Source: Peribacillus tepidiphilus
Lineage (GTDB): Bacteria > Bacillota > Bacilli > Bacillales > DSM-1321
DNA length: 43,165 nt
Assembly: GCF_009466385.1 (NCBI RefSeq)
Contig: NZ_WIAQ01000009.1
Location: forward strand, 78,856 to 122,020
Direction: 5' to 3'
In this document: in pieces, positions 24,354-34,600 of the stretch
How positions within the stretch are numbered: position 1 is the stretch's first letter
Layout: each line of letters opens with the position of its first letter
Notes under the pieces: generated by a model
Database searches by the model: none
Told to the model about the DNA's origin: nothing
What the model saw: only the letters and a program-made list of their open reading frames with translations
Program-made: the position numbers and the translations under genes

Positions 24354-25343
24354 TTGAACAAGGCTCCGGTTTTGGAAGTGAAAGATTTAAAGACTAGCTT
24401 TTATTCATCAAGTGGAGAAATACCGGCCGTTGATGAAATTAGTTTTACTGTAAATGATGGAGAAATCCTTGGAATTGTAGGAGAATCAGGCTGTGGGAAG
24501 AGCGTAACATCCTTATCCATCATGAAGTTAATCCCTCAACCACCTGGGAAGATTACAGGTGGGGAAATTTGGTTGAATGGAGAAAATATAGTTCAAGCGA
24601 CTGAAAAGAGAATGAGGCAAATACGAGGAAATGAAATTGCGATGATTTTCCAAGAGCCGATGACCTCGTTAAACCCTTTATTTACAATCGGGGATCAACT
24701 TATCGAGGCTATATTAATACATAATAAACAATCCAAAAAAGAGGCATTTAAACAGTCTGTTGAAATGTTGAAGCTTGTTGGTCTTCCACGTGCTGAAGCC
24801 ATAATGAAAGAATATCCTCATCAACTATCAGGCGGGATGAGGCAAAGGGTTATGATTGCGATGGCTCTCTCATGTCATCCTAAACTTTTGATTGCCGACG
24901 AACCTACAACAGCTTTAGATGTGACGATTCAGGCTCAAATATTGGCTCTCATGAAAGACTTAAATCGAAAGCTTAATACAGCGATTATTATGATTACCCA
25001 TGATCTTGGAGTGGTCGCCGAGCTTTGTCAAAGAGTGATTGTCATGTATGCCGGAAAGATTGTGGAGGAAGCATCGGTCGAACAAATATTCAAAAATCCG
25101 AAGCATCCGTATACGATTGGACTACTGCGAGCCATACCGGATGTACACGAAAAGAAAGAGCGGTTATATTCGATTCCTGGAAATGTTCCTAAACCTGGTT
25201 CTGTAACAATGGGCTGCAGGTTTGCTGCTAGATGTGAGTTTGTTCATGAAAAATGTACTACGCAGGATCCCCCGCTAATAAAAAATAGTAAGGACGGACA
25301 TTATGTACGCTGTTTCTTAATAGAAGGGGAGGCTGCAGAATGA
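24354..25343 (+). CDS. Oligopeptide ABC transporter, ATP-binding subunit (AppD/OppD/DppD type)
   Basis: A 329-residue ATPase that powers peptide uptake with its partner at 25340. It has Walker [10 protein letters not shown] near residue 42, Q-loop [11 protein letters not shown] near 100, signature [15 protein letters not shown] near 160, Walker [14 protein letters not shown] near 180, and [10 protein letters not shown] near 217. The C-terminal oligopeptide-transporter extension has clustered cysteines ([15 protein letters not shown]). TTG 24354 is chosen because AAGGAG (24341-24346) is seven bases away; ATG 24348 is only one base from it. The gene order ATPase-ATPase-binding protein-permease-permease is that of appDFABC in B. 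subtilis. It overlaps the next gene by four bases. Confidence 0.9.
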   Translation: MNKAPVLEVKDLKTSFYSSSGEIPAVDEISFTVNDGEILGIVGESGCGKSVTSLSIMKLIPQPPGKITGGEIWLNGENIVQATEKRMRQIRGNEIAMIFQEPMTSLNPLFTIGDQLIEAILIHNKQSKKEAFKQSVEMLKLVGLPRAEAIMKEYPHQLSGGMRQRVMIAMALSCHPKLLIADEPTTALDVTIQAQILALMKDLNRKLNTAIIMITHDLGVVAELCQRVIVMYAGKIVEEASVEQIFKNPKHPYTIGLLRAIPDVHEKKERLYSIPGNVPKPGSVTMGCRFAARCEFVHEKCTTQDPPLIKNSKDGHYVRCFLIEGEAAE

Positions 25344-26308
25344 CAGAAATATTATTGAAGGTTGAAAGACTAAAAAAATATTTCCCTATCAAAGGCGGGG
25401 TTTTTGGGAAGAGAATCGGTGAAGTAAAAGCCGTTGATGATATCAGTTTTATCGTCAAAAAGGGAGAAACTCTTGGACTTGTTGGTGAATCTGGCTGCGG
25501 TAAATCAACCACTGGAAGAATGCTTATGCGGCTACTCGAGCCAACAGAGGGCCAGATTTATTTTGATGGAAAAGACTTAACTTTTCTTTCTAATCGTGAA
25601 ATGCGAAAAATTAGAAAAGAAATGCAAATGGTGTTTCAGGATCCTTTTGCTTCTCTTAATCCGAGGCACACGGTTGAGAAAATTCTTGAAGAGCCGCTCA
25701 TTGTCCATGGAATAGGAGATGCAAAAGAAAGAAAGCAAAGAGTTAAAGAAATGCTTGAAATTGTAGGGCTATCAAGCTACCATGCGAAACGCTATCCACA
25801 CCAGTTTAGTGGTGGTCAAAGACAAAGGATCGGAATAGCAAGAGCCCTCATGACAAAACCAAAGCTAATAATTGGGGATGAGCCAGTTTCAGCTTTGGAC
25901 GTATCCATTCAGTCTCAAGTTTTGAATTTACTGGAGGATTTGCAAAAGGAATTTGGTCTAACGTATCTATTTATCGCCCATGATTTAGGAGTGGTTAGAC
26001 ATATTAGTGATCGAGTTGGCGTTATGTATTTAGGAAGGCTTGTAGAAATAACGGACTCTGAAAAGCTTTATGAAAATCCTCTCCATCCATACTCTAGGGT
26101 TTTATTATCAGCCGTTCCGATCCCTGATCCAACCGTGAAAAAAGACAGGCCATTACTTACCGGTGATATTCCATCCCCGGCTAATCCGCCTCAAGGTTGT
26201 GCTTTTCATACCAGATGTAAGGAATGTATGGAAGTATGTAAGATTGTTAGACCTGAGCTAAAAGAAATTGAACCGGGTCATTTTGCTGCATGCCATCTCT
26301 ATCAATAA
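25340..26308 (+). CDS. Oligopeptide ABC transporter, ATP-binding subunit (AppF/OppF/DppF type)
   Basis: The 322-residue second ATPase of the importer. After [14 protein letters not shown] at the N-terminus come Walker [10 protein letters not shown] near residue 50, Q-loop [13 protein letters not shown] near 98, signature [15 protein letters not shown] near 155, Walker [14 protein letters not shown] near 175, and [12 protein letters not shown] near 210. The C-terminal extension carries [19 protein letters not shown] in place of ADEP in Walker B is a conservative change. Start ATG 25340 overlaps the TGA of the preceding gene, so translation is coupled. Confidence 0.92.
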   Translation: MTEILLKVERLKKYFPIKGGVFGKRIGEVKAVDDISFIVKKGETLGLVGESGCGKSTTGRMLMRLLEPTEGQIYFDGKDLTFLSNREMRKIRKEMQMVFQDPFASLNPRHTVEKILEEPLIVHGIGDAKERKQRVKEMLEIVGLSSYHAKRYPHQFSGGQRQRIGIARALMTKPKLIIGDEPVSALDVSIQSQVLNLLEDLQKEFGLTYLFIAHDLGVVRHISDRVGVMYLGRLVEITDSEKLYENPLHPYSRVLLSAVPIPDPTVKKDRPLLTGDIPSPANPPQGCAFHTRCKECMEVCKIVRPELKEIEPGHFAACHLYQ

Positions 26309-26381
26309 TAGATGGAAATGGTATATAGGCATTTATGATAATAAATGGGTAATTTTGCCAAAAAAATGAAGGGGGAACATG

Positions 26382-27989
26382 ATGAGAAAACGTTCTTGGA
26401 TGAAGCTGTTGACCTTAGTGCTGCTATTATCTATGGCTTTAATAGGCTGCAGTAAAGGAACAACAGGAGAAAGCAAAAATACGAAAGAAAAGGAAACAAA
26501 AACTGAAACCGAAGCCAAGAAAGGTGGAACTCTTGTATTCGGTCGTGGAGGAGATTCTACTTCTCTAGACCCTGCAGCTACAACTGAAGGGGAATCTTTT
26601 AAAGTGACAGTAAACATTTACGAGACATTACTAAATTTTGGAGATCAGGACACAGAGCTTCATCCTGGTCTTGCAACAGAGTGGAATGTTTCAGAAGATG
26701 GATTGGTCTATACTCTTAAACTTCGTGAGGGAGTAAAATTCCATGACGACACAGATTTCAATGCAGATGCGGTTGTTTTCAACTTTGAGCGCTGGAAAGC
26801 AGGCAATAAAGAACAGTTCTACTATTATAACTCTCAATTTGGAGACACCATTAAGGAAGTAAAGGCGGTTGATCCTCTAACGGTTCAAATTACACTAAAC
26901 AGACCATTAGCTCCTTTCTTCAAAAACTTAGCCATGTCACCATTTGCTATTGCTAGTCCTGAAGCCATTAAAAAATATGGTGATAAATTTATGGAAAACC
27001 CTGTTGGTACAGGTCCATTTAAATTTAAAGAATGGAAACGCAACGACAAAATAACGCTTGTTAAGAATGAAAATTATTGGCAAGAAGGACTTCCTAAATT
27101 GGATAGCGTGATTTTCCGAGTGATTCCAGAAAACTCAGCTCGTCTAAATGCATTAAATGCAGGGGAAGTAGATTTAATTGACGGTGTGAACTTCAGTGAT
27201 GTTCCACAGATCGAAGCAAACAAAGATCTTCAAGTTTTCAATCGTCCGTCTTTAAACGTTGGTTACGTAGGATTGACTTCAACTCGCGGACCATTAAAGG
27301 AAAAGTTAGTCCGTCAAGCATTGAATCATGCGGTTGATAAACAAGCTCTCATTGATGCCTTCTATGCTGGAGCTGCAGAACCAGCAAAGAACCCAATGCC
27401 ACCTGTAGTAGCTGGTTACAATGATGAAGTTCAAGATTACGAATACAATCCTGAAAAGGCAAAGCAATTATTAGCGGAAGCTGGATATCCAGATGGTTTC
27501 GAAATGGAACTATGGGCTATGCCTGTTGCAAGACCATATATGCCTGATGGAAAGAAAGTAGCAGAGGCTATTCAAGCTAACTTCGCTGCAATTGGAGTTA
27601 AAGCAAAAATTGTTTCCTATGAGTGGGGTACTTATCTAGATAAGGCGCGTCTTGGGGAAGCAGATTCGTTCTTACTTGGTTGGACGGGTGACAACGGAGA
27701 TGCTGATAACTTCTTATATGTATTACTAGATCAAGATAGTATTGGAAGCAACAACTATACGTATTATAAAAACCCTAAAGTCCATGAATTACTGATTAAG
27801 GCTCAATCAACTGTGGATCAAGCTGAACGCGAAAAGTTATATAAAGAAGCGCAAGTCATTATTAAAGAAGATGCACCTTGGATTCCGTTAGTTCACTCAC
27901 AACCGGCATTAGCAGGTAGAGCGGATATTGCTAACTTCTTACCACATCCAACTGGTTCTGATCTGCTTTCAAACGTAGAATTCAAATAA
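26382..27989 (+). CDS. Oligopeptide/dipeptide-binding lipoprotein (SBP family 5)
   Basis: A 535-residue extracellular solute-binding protein anchored by a lipid. The signal peptide ends in the lipobox LIGC-SKG near residues 22-28, so Cys25 or so is lipid-modified after cleavage. A Lys/Glu/Thr-rich linker leads to the family-5 fold: RGGDSTSLDPAATTEG, NIYETLLNF, LATEWNVSEDGL, then NPVGTGPFKFKEW near 206 and VRQALNHAVDKQAL near 310, all typical of peptide-binding proteins. ATG 26379 and 26382 are both possible starts; 26382 has better spacing from the GGGGG site. The peptide range is unknown. A hairpin between this gene and the permeases may let it be made in excess. Confidence 0.9.
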   Translation: MRKRSWMKLLTLVLLLSMALIGCSKGTTGESKNTKEKETKTETEAKKGGTLVFGRGGDSTSLDPAATTEGESFKVTVNIYETLLNFGDQDTELHPGLATEWNVSEDGLVYTLKLREGVKFHDDTDFNADAVVFNFERWKAGNKEQFYYYNSQFGDTIKEVKAVDPLTVQITLNRPLAPFFKNLAMSPFAIASPEAIKKYGDKFMENPVGTGPFKFKEWKRNDKITLVKNENYWQEGLPKLDSVIFRVIPENSARLNALNAGEVDLIDGVNFSDVPQIEANKDLQVFNRPSLNVGYVGLTSTRGPLKEKLVRQALNHAVDKQALIDAFYAGAAEPAKNPMPPVVAGYNDEVQDYEYNPEKAKQLLAEAGYPDGFEMELWAMPVARPYMPDGKKVAEAIQANFAAIGVKAKIVSYEWGTYLDKARLGEADSFLLGWTGDNGDADNFLYVLLDQDSIGSNNYTYYKNPKVHELLIKAQSTVDQAEREKLYKEAQVIIKEDAPWIPLVHSQPALAGRADIANFLPHPTGSDLLSNVEFK

Positions 27990-28043
27990 GATTTAATGGA
28001 GCTATTCCGCTACCATTAAGTGTATAAATGGAATGTCCAATTT

Positions 28044-28080
28044 GGGGTGACTCGCTAAATGCTTTTGAGTCGCCCCTTAT
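28044..28080 (+). terminator. Hairpin within the peptide operon (attenuator)
   Basis: GGGGTGACTC (28044-28053) pairs with GAGTCGCCCC (28067-28076), followed only by TTATTA. Further hairpins follow: GAGGTTAAATCTG with CAGAATTTAATCTC (about 28120-28162) and AAAATCTC with GGGGATTTTGTTT (about 28159-28193). Partial termination here would give more binding protein than permease. Confidence 0.6.
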
Positions 28081-28218
28081 TACGAGCAACCTATAAGGGA
28101 TAGGAATAAGTAGAAAGGGAGGTTAAATCTGGATTTCTTTTCTATTCAGAATTTAATCTCTATCAAAATCTCTTAGTGAGGGGATTTTGTTTCAACCTTA
28201 TAAAGAGAGGTGAGAAAT

Positions 28219-29223
28219 ATGGTCGCGTACTCAATTAGAAGAATCCTGCACTTAGTACCAGTCTTATTAGGTCTTTCTTTCATTGTGTTTTTCATCATTA
28301 GAGCCATCCCGGGTGATCCGGCTCAGCTTATTTTAGGACAACTTGCGACAAAAGAGGCAATTGCAGATTTAACAAAGCAATTAGGCTTAGACCAACCTTG
28401 GTACACCCAATACATAAAATATCTCGGAGGATTACTGAATGGGGATTTAGGTGATTCAATCAGAACAAAAGCCCCTATTAGTGAAGAGATTTGGCCTTAT
28501 TTGGCGGCAACCATCGAGTTATCTCTATGTGCTATGCTAATTGCCATTTTTATAGGAGTAAATGCTGGAATCATTAGTGCCTGGTATCAAAATTCTTGGT
28601 TTGACTATGTTGCGATGGTTTTGGCTTTAATTGGTGTTTCCATGCCGATTTTTTGGTTAGGTTTAATGGAACAATGGGTTTTTGCGATTAATTTAGAATG
28701 GCTGCCTACTTCGGGAAGAGACGAAGTGAGAAATCCGGTAGAAGCCATTACGAATTTATACATGATAGATACCCTTATACAAGGTAGGATGGATCAATTT
28801 ATTGATGTGGTCAAACACCTTGTTCTTCCTAGTGCAGCTTTAGCCACCATACCGATGGCCATCATTGCACGTATTACAAGATCAACGATGCTAGAGGTTA
28901 TGAGATCTGATTTTATCCGAACAGCCCGTGCAAAAGGGTTAAGGATGTTCTGGGTTGTATATAAGCATTCATTAAAAAATGCCGTTATTCCGGTGTTAAC
29001 CGTAATCGGTTTACAAACGGGTTTATTACTAGGAGGGGCCATATTAACAGAGACCATATTTAGCTGGCCTGGTATTGGGCGGTATATTTATGAAGCCATA
29101 AATTATAGAGATTATCCGGTCATCCAATCCGGCGTATTGGTGATCGCGTTCATTTTTGTCATGATTAACTTAGTAGTCGATTTATTATATGCAGCTATTG
29201 ATCCAAGAATTAAATATCGTTAG
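28219..29223 (+). CDS. Oligopeptide ABC transporter permease (AppB/OppB/DppB type)
   Basis: A 334-residue membrane protein with six helices, first permease of the importer. It begins MVAYSIRRILHLVPVLLGLS and has the N-terminal family block IPGDPAQLILGQLA. The BPD permease loop that docks the ATPases contains RTARAKGLRMFWVVYKHSLKNA near residues 232-253, the EAA-type motif. ILTETIFSWPGIGRYIYEA near 275 and DLLYAAIDPRIKY at the end are typical. ATG 28219 lies eight bases after GAGAGG and is chosen over GTG 28210. The next gene starts 15 bases after its stop. Confidence 0.92.
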   Translation: MVAYSIRRILHLVPVLLGLSFIVFFIIRAIPGDPAQLILGQLATKEAIADLTKQLGLDQPWYTQYIKYLGGLLNGDLGDSIRTKAPISEEIWPYLAATIELSLCAMLIAIFIGVNAGIISAWYQNSWFDYVAMVLALIGVSMPIFWLGLMEQWVFAINLEWLPTSGRDEVRNPVEAITNLYMIDTLIQGRMDQFIDVVKHLVLPSAALATIPMAIIARITRSTMLEVMRSDFIRTARAKGLRMFWVVYKHSLKNAVIPVLTVIGLQTGLLLGGAILTETIFSWPGIGRYIYEAINYRDYPVIQSGVLVIAFIFVMINLVVDLLYAAIDPRIKYR

Positions 29224-29238
29224 GAAGGGGGAATACGT

Positions 29239-30132
29239 TTGGAGCTATCAACGAACCCTAAATACCAGCCACCTATTATAGAAGAAAAAGTTGAATCACC
29301 TTGGCTTGAAGCTTGGAGAAGCTTTAAAAAAAATAAATTGGCTGTAATCGGCACGCTTATTGTTTTATTTTTTATAGTTGTGGCTATTTTTGCTCCTGTT
29401 ATAGCACCTTCAGGAATAAATGACCAAATGCTCTCTAATCGATTGCAGCCACCATCTAGTGAGCATTGGTTTGGAACAGATGATTTTGGGAGAGATATTT
29501 TTTCACGAGTAATATACGGAGCAAGAATCTCTTTATGGGTTGGATTTTTCTCCGTTTTAGGTTCCGTTGTTGTTGGATCGTTATTAGGAATCATAGCAGG
29601 ATATTACGGGAGATGGGTTGACGGATTCATATCTAGAATATTTGATATTATGTTAGCTTTCCCTAGTATTTTATTAGCTATTGCAATCGTTGCGGTCTTA
29701 GGCCCCTCTTTAAAAAATGCTCTAATTGCCATAGCCATTATCAACATTCCTACCTTCGGCCGACTCATTCGTTCGAGAGTGTTAAGTGTAAAAGAGGAAG
29801 AATATATCATGGCGGCAAAAGCGATTGGGATGAGCCATTCTCGCATTTTATTCAACCATATCCTACCTAACAGTATGGCGCCCATTATCGTTCAAAGTAC
29901 ATTAGCGATAGCTACAGCCATTATAGAAGCTGCAGCATTAGGCTTTCTTGGACTCGGTGCAGAAGCACCTAATCCAGAATGGGGGAAAATGTTATCCGAC
30001 GCGAAGAATTTTCTAATACAAGCACCTTGGACAATGATTTTTCCGGGATTAGCTATTATGTTAACGGTATTAGGATTCAATTTAATGGGTGACGGGTTAA
30101 GAGATGCATTAGATCCGCGGATGAAGAATTAA
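29239..30132 (+). CDS. Oligopeptide ABC transporter permease (AppC/OppC/DppC type)
   Basis: A 297-residue second permease. The N-terminal OppC-like region (SFKKNKLAVIGTLIVLFFI) is followed by HWFGTDDFGRDIFSRVIYGA near residues 76-95, a hallmark of this subunit, then the docking loop KEEEYIMAAKAIGMSHSRIL near 188-207 and NPEWGKMLSDA near 248. The end LMGDGLRDALDPRMKN is the usual C-terminus. TTG 29239 is the start, seven bases after GGGGG (29227-29231). It is the last gene of the operon; a strong terminator follows at 30192. Confidence 0.92.
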   Translation: MELSTNPKYQPPIIEEKVESPWLEAWRSFKKNKLAVIGTLIVLFFIVVAIFAPVIAPSGINDQMLSNRLQPPSSEHWFGTDDFGRDIFSRVIYGARISLWVGFFSVLGSVVVGSLLGIIAGYYGRWVDGFISRIFDIMLAFPSILLAIAIVAVLGPSLKNALIAIAIINIPTFGRLIRSRVLSVKEEEYIMAAKAIGMSHSRILFNHILPNSMAPIIVQSTLAIATAIIEAAALGFLGLGAEAPNPEWGKMLSDAKNFLIQAPWTMIFPGLAIMLTVLGFNLMGDGLRDALDPRMKN

Positions 30133-30148
30133 AAGGAGCAGCTGAATG

Positions 30149-30190
30149 AATCAGTCTGAATGTGTGTGAAATATACTTTGTCTAAAATGT
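30149..30190 (+). repeat. Terminator-associated repeat, copy 4
   Basis: AATCAGTCTGAATGTGTGTG then AAATATACTTTGTCTAAAATG matches the copies at 19165, 20751 and 22050. Its first bases also match the right end of the MITE-like insert (AATCAGCCTG). The terminator starts two bases later. Confidence 0.72.
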
Positions 30191-30191
30191 A

Positions 30192-30226
30192 AAAAAGCAG
30201 CTGACTAAGTAATCAGCTGCTTTTTA
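30192..30226. terminator. Bidirectional terminator, peptide operon / ygaE
   Basis: AAAAAGCAGCTGA (30192-30204) pairs perfectly with TCAGCTGCTTTTT (30213-30225). The T-tract on each strand allows it to serve both convergent transcripts. It overlaps the ygaE stop codon. Confidence 0.93.
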
Positions 30227-31306
30227 ATGCTCTTCAGGTAATTCCTGAACAGTGACTTCATTTTGTTCTTTGTGGAAGTTGTGGAAGCTGTTAACTAGTT
30301 TATCAAGATGCTCGATATGTTCAGCATATTCGATAATAGCGGACACAAAAGGCATCATATGGTACAGACAGTATTCGTATTCATCGTCAAGGTTCTTTAA
30401 CTGGGCGAAGAATATTTCCATCAACTCTTTGTTGGATAAAAATTCGCTGTCCTCTATCGTAGTATTCAATTTAATCTTACCGATGAATTTTAAAAGAATT
30501 TGCTCGTGTTGGAATACTAAGAAATCCAATTGTTGCTGAATTTGCGTCTGAAAGATATCTGGCATTCTGTGAAACTCATTTTCAAAGCGATTAAGGCGCT
30601 TTAGTACATCTAACGCTTTTTTTACTGTTGCGATCATATGCCTGTATACAACAAGCTTTCGTGATTTTGCATACGTAGCTTTCTTAAAGTATTCCCGTTC
30701 TTCCTTGAACATGATATAAAGCTGCTCAATTTTAATAATTTGTTCTTTCAGTCGGTTTACGTCATTTTTCAAAAGTGTATGCTCAGATGCGTGTCTCGTT
30801 GAAATACGAATCCATTTAAATACATCCTCGGCTACCTTAGCAATCTTATGATAGAGTTTGGTTTCATATTTAGGTGGAATAAACACTAGGTTCATGATAA
30901 AAGCAGATAGAATTCCAAGCATAATGGTAGAAAATCGAATTAAGGCAAATTGCAGAAAATTATCGCCTTGGCTTTCCATAATTGCAATGACGGTAACAAG
31001 CGATAGGATGATCGTATTTCCAGAATTCAGCTTAAGATTAATAATGATCACAATAATAGCAGCAAGACCTACTATAAATACATGATTTCCAAAAACTAAC
31101 ACAAATATAATAGCAACCGCTGCGCCAATAAGATTTGCCTGGATTTGTTCTAAAACGGAAAGATAGGATCGATAAATCGTTGGCTGAATAGCAAAGATGG
31201 CAGCGATTCCTGCAAATACTGGAGCGGGTAATTGTAACAATTGCGATAAAAAAAGTGCCAATATGATTGCGATTCCCGTTTTTAATATGCGGGCACCAAG
31301 CTTCAT
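30224..31306 (-). CDS. ygaE: YgaE, aromatic acid exporter family membrane protein
   Basis: A 360-residue protein. The first 140 residues hold several transmembrane helices (ILKTGIAIILALFLSQLLQL, PTIYRSYLSVLEQIQANLIG, IINLKLNSGNTIILSLVTVI), the ArAE_1/FUSC-like membrane domain in which RSYLSV...QIQANLIGA is conserved. Residues 150-345 form a helical cytoplasmic domain (KIAKVAEDVFKWI, LKEQIIKIEQLYIMFKEERE). The family is named for aromatic acid efflux, but this member's substrate is unknown. Start ATG 31306 has AAAGGAA upstream. Neighbours differ from B. subtilis only by the inserted peptide operon and the glutamate synthase gene. Confidence 0.85.
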   Translation of the reverse strand: MKLGARILKTGIAIILALFLSQLLQLPAPVFAGIAAIFAIQPTIYRSYLSVLEQIQANLIGAAVAIIFVLVFGNHVFIVGLAAIIVIIINLKLNSGNTIILSLVTVIAIMESQGDNFLQFALIRFSTIMLGILSAFIMNLVFIPPKYETKLYHKIAKVAEDVFKWIRISTRHASEHTLLKNDVNRLKEQIIKIEQLYIMFKEEREYFKKATYAKSRKLVVYRHMIATVKKALDVLKRLNRFENEFHRMPDIFQTQIQQQLDFLVFQHEQILLKFIGKIKLNTTIEDSEFLSNKELMEIFFAQLKNLDDEYEYCLYHMMPFVSAIIEYAEHIEHLDKLVNSFHNFHKEQNEVTVQELPEEH

Positions 31307-31569
31307 GAGAAAAAATTCCTTTCTGAAAGTTATTCCCTGAAACGGTTATATTCTAATGTACACCATTCCTTTTTTAATTAAACAATAATGTAATATACAG
31401 GGTTTCATGAACATGTGCAAGATTTAACATGTAAATAATAACGAAAATCAATGAAACTGTCATATTTCTGTGAAAAAGATGTAATAGAGCCCTAAGGTTA
31501 TCCTAAAGGTTTTCGTAGTAAAAGAAAGGGGTGAATGATTGGCTGAGGAGTGAAAAAATGGATAAGGTA

Positions 31570-31689
31570 AAAAAGCTGTCTTAAAACAAAGAGCCTGGTC
31601 CCCTTTATGACTCAATATTGAAAACAAGAACTGCTTTTTCAATATTGAGTAACAGCTAAAGGAGCCAGGCGCTTATAGAACAGCTTTTT
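31570..31689. repeat. 120-bp palindromic element downstream of gltB
   Basis: Nested arms match around one centre: AAAAAGCTGT/ACAGCTTTTT outside, GCCTGG/CCAGGC, CCTTTA/TAAAGG, and ACTCAATATTGAAAA/TTTTTCAATATTGAGT inside. Folded, it is a near-complete hairpin. In the gltB direction the distal arm ends CAGCTTTTTTACC, so it doubles as a terminator starting about six bases after the gltB stop. From 31307 to 31569 no gene was seen. Confidence 0.78.
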
Positions 31690-31695
31690 ACCTAA

Positions 31696-34600
31696 TTATT
31701 CAGTTGATACTGATGGATCTGCTTGTTCTTTTACAGGTACGATTTGAAGGAAATGATCTTCAGGTTTGACCAAGAGTTTTTCAAGTTTAGCAGCTTCATC
31801 AAATTGTTTTTGTTCTTTAAGAAGCTCGACATAAGTACTGAGTAATTCTTGTACGTCTTGCATGCCTTTAGGAGAAAGAGGTTGAACGGAAACCTTTGCT
31901 CCTTTGGCGATACGACGTTCAATAGCTTCCTTTGTATATCCCATTTCAGGCTGATGACGAAGGTAGATAACTCCTCCCGTCATACCTGCACAAGCCCATG
32001 GTCCAATATCTCCAAGAACAAGTCCTCTTCCATTTGTCATATATTCAAATGCAAAACCTTTAATATTAGAGTTTACACCAATGTTTCCGTGTTCTTTTGC
32101 TGGGATTGGCTTTTTCAGGTGACCACCAATAATCACGTCTGCACCTGATAATCGGATTCCGGCACGGGCATCGGCATCGCCTTGAGCAACGAGCAGCCCT
32201 TTTTGAGCACCATAGCCAAAGCCTTTACCGACGGAACCGTTATAATATTTCCCGTCTTTTCCTTTAGATTTAAAGATTAATATTTTGCCTCCAAAGGAAG
32301 TTTTACCGATTCCATCCTGAGCTCCTCCGTTCACTTCAATGCTAATACCTGCACTGTTATACGCACCTAATCCGTTCCCAGGAATGGAGCCGTTTTTATA
32401 GGAAAGCTTCACAGGTGGAAGAGCAGTATAGGAGCCATCCAGTCTTCCTCTTACCCTATGGCAGGAAACACGGCTTCCAAGCACGCGCTGTTCAGATGTG
32501 ACAGAACTGTATTCTCTAGATTGGTGAAGCTCATCAACGCTAGCATCTAAATATTCAGCGCCAACTGCTATTTGAAGGGCTGCGCTTTTAACGGTATCTG
32601 CAGCTTCCTTATAAGAAAACTGTCCAATTTCCAATGTTTTTAACAGGTAAGTCAAATCAAGTAGTTCTTTTCCTTTGACTTGTTCTAATAAATCAGAGCG
32701 GCCTACTAAATCCTGTAGGTTTTTTGCTCCAAGTGAAGCTGTCAATGCTTTTAGTTCACTTCCAAAAGCCGAGAACAGATTTTTCAAGTTTTGGACAGCG
32801 AGATCGAATTTTCTAGGTACGAAACGGCGTAATCCGTGCTCTTTAGCTTGAGCCTCTGACTCAATTTGCGTTGCAATACCCACGTGACAGGTGTCAAGAT
32901 GACATCCTCGACAAGTCGTACATCCGACGGCAATCATGGATAGAGTACCAAAGCCGACCCGGTTTGCACCAAGCAACATAACTTTCATGACATCAAGAGC
33001 ACTCTTAATACCACCGTCTGCCCAAAGTTCGACTGTGTGGCGAAGACCAGCTTCTAACAGGGCATTATGAGCCGCTTTGACTCCAATTTCAACTGGAAGT
33101 CCAACGTGCTGGAGGGCATGAATGCGGGCAGCACCTGTACCACCATCGAAACCAGATAATGTAATGATATCAGCTCCCGCTTTTGCGATACCTACTGCGA
33201 TTGTTCCTATGTTAGGTACTACCGGAACTTTTACAGCAACCTTCGCTTGATCGTTAGCTGTTTTCAGCTCGTGAATCATTTGGGCTAAGTCTTCGATTGA
33301 GTAAATATCATGGTTATTTGAAGGTGAAATCAAATCAGATCCAATTGTCGCATTTCTCGCTTCAGCAATTTTTGCTGTCACCTTTGAACCAGGTAAATGT
33401 CCGCCTTCTCCAGGCTTTGCACCTTGACCAATTTTTATTTCTAATAGATTAGAAGAGTTTAATAGCTCGGCATTGACACCAAATCGTCCAGAAGCTACCT
33501 GCTGTCCGCGTGTCTTCGGATACTTTCCGAGCATATCTTTAATTTCTCCGCCCTCTCCATTCAAGCTCACCATATTAAGCTGATCAGCTGCTTCTGCATA
33601 AGCTCGGAAGGCGATTTCGTTTTGAGATCCAAACGACATAGACGCAATGACGAATGGTAGGTCGTGCTCACCTACACCAATATTCACTTCATTCGGATTT
33701 ACTGGATGTGGAGATTTTTTTAATGCTGTTAAATGACGAATTGTCGTCGGATTTTGTTCTTCCTGTTCAGAGATTTTTTCGCGATAAGCATCATAGTTAC
33801 CTGAAGCGGCAACTTCACCAATGGCCTTCCAAATACGAGGGAAGAGATGGAATGTTTTTCCTACTCTTTCGTTTTCATTATGGAAATCTTCTGCTCGTTT
33901 CTTTGCATCTTCCTTCAATGCTTCTAAGTTTAGTGAAAGTTGATCAGATCCTAGGAAATTTACAATCTTTAAATATTGTGCAATCTCCTCGTGTAATCCG
34001 ATACTTGAGAACAAACGGCCATAGCCTCTCAGTTCATGGATTCCGATGGTTGAGATTACTTTCTCCAAGCCTTTTGTTAGGGCAGAGTATAAATTTTTCA
34101 CAGGCTGAAGGTTTTCTTCTGCTACTGTAAGGAACATGTAGTATGGGCTGATTAAGTTTGCTCCTAAGCCGTAAGCAACAATAATGTCATGAAGAGAACG
34201 AATGGCAGCAGAACGTAACAAGATGGAACAGTCTCTTCTTTTTCCAGAGTTAACAAGCGCCTGATCAACCGCTGATGTAATAAGATGCGGATCGATCCAT
34301 AAATGGTCTGGCTGATGTGCTTTTGCATCATCCAATACAATCAGCGTTTTACCGTTATCAACTGCTTCAATGGCTTCTTTTTCGATTCGGATTAAAGCTT
34401 CTTTCAATGTTTCGCTTTCCGAGAAGGTTACAGAAATAAAGTGAATAAGCCCTTTATCCTGGAAATGCTTAATAAATTGGTCGTAGCTTGGCTGGTTCAA
34501 GTCTTTTGAACAGTCATACCCTACTTTTCCTTCTATTAGTAGAGGAGTCAATAGCTCTACTACTGTTTGAATCTCTTGTTTCTCGAATAAAGAAGGTCTT

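Noticed and set aside
33654-34130. 158-codon open frame on the plus strand
   Set aside because: It is antisense to the glutamate synthase gene, with no binding site or family resemblance; long antisense frames are expected over such a gene.
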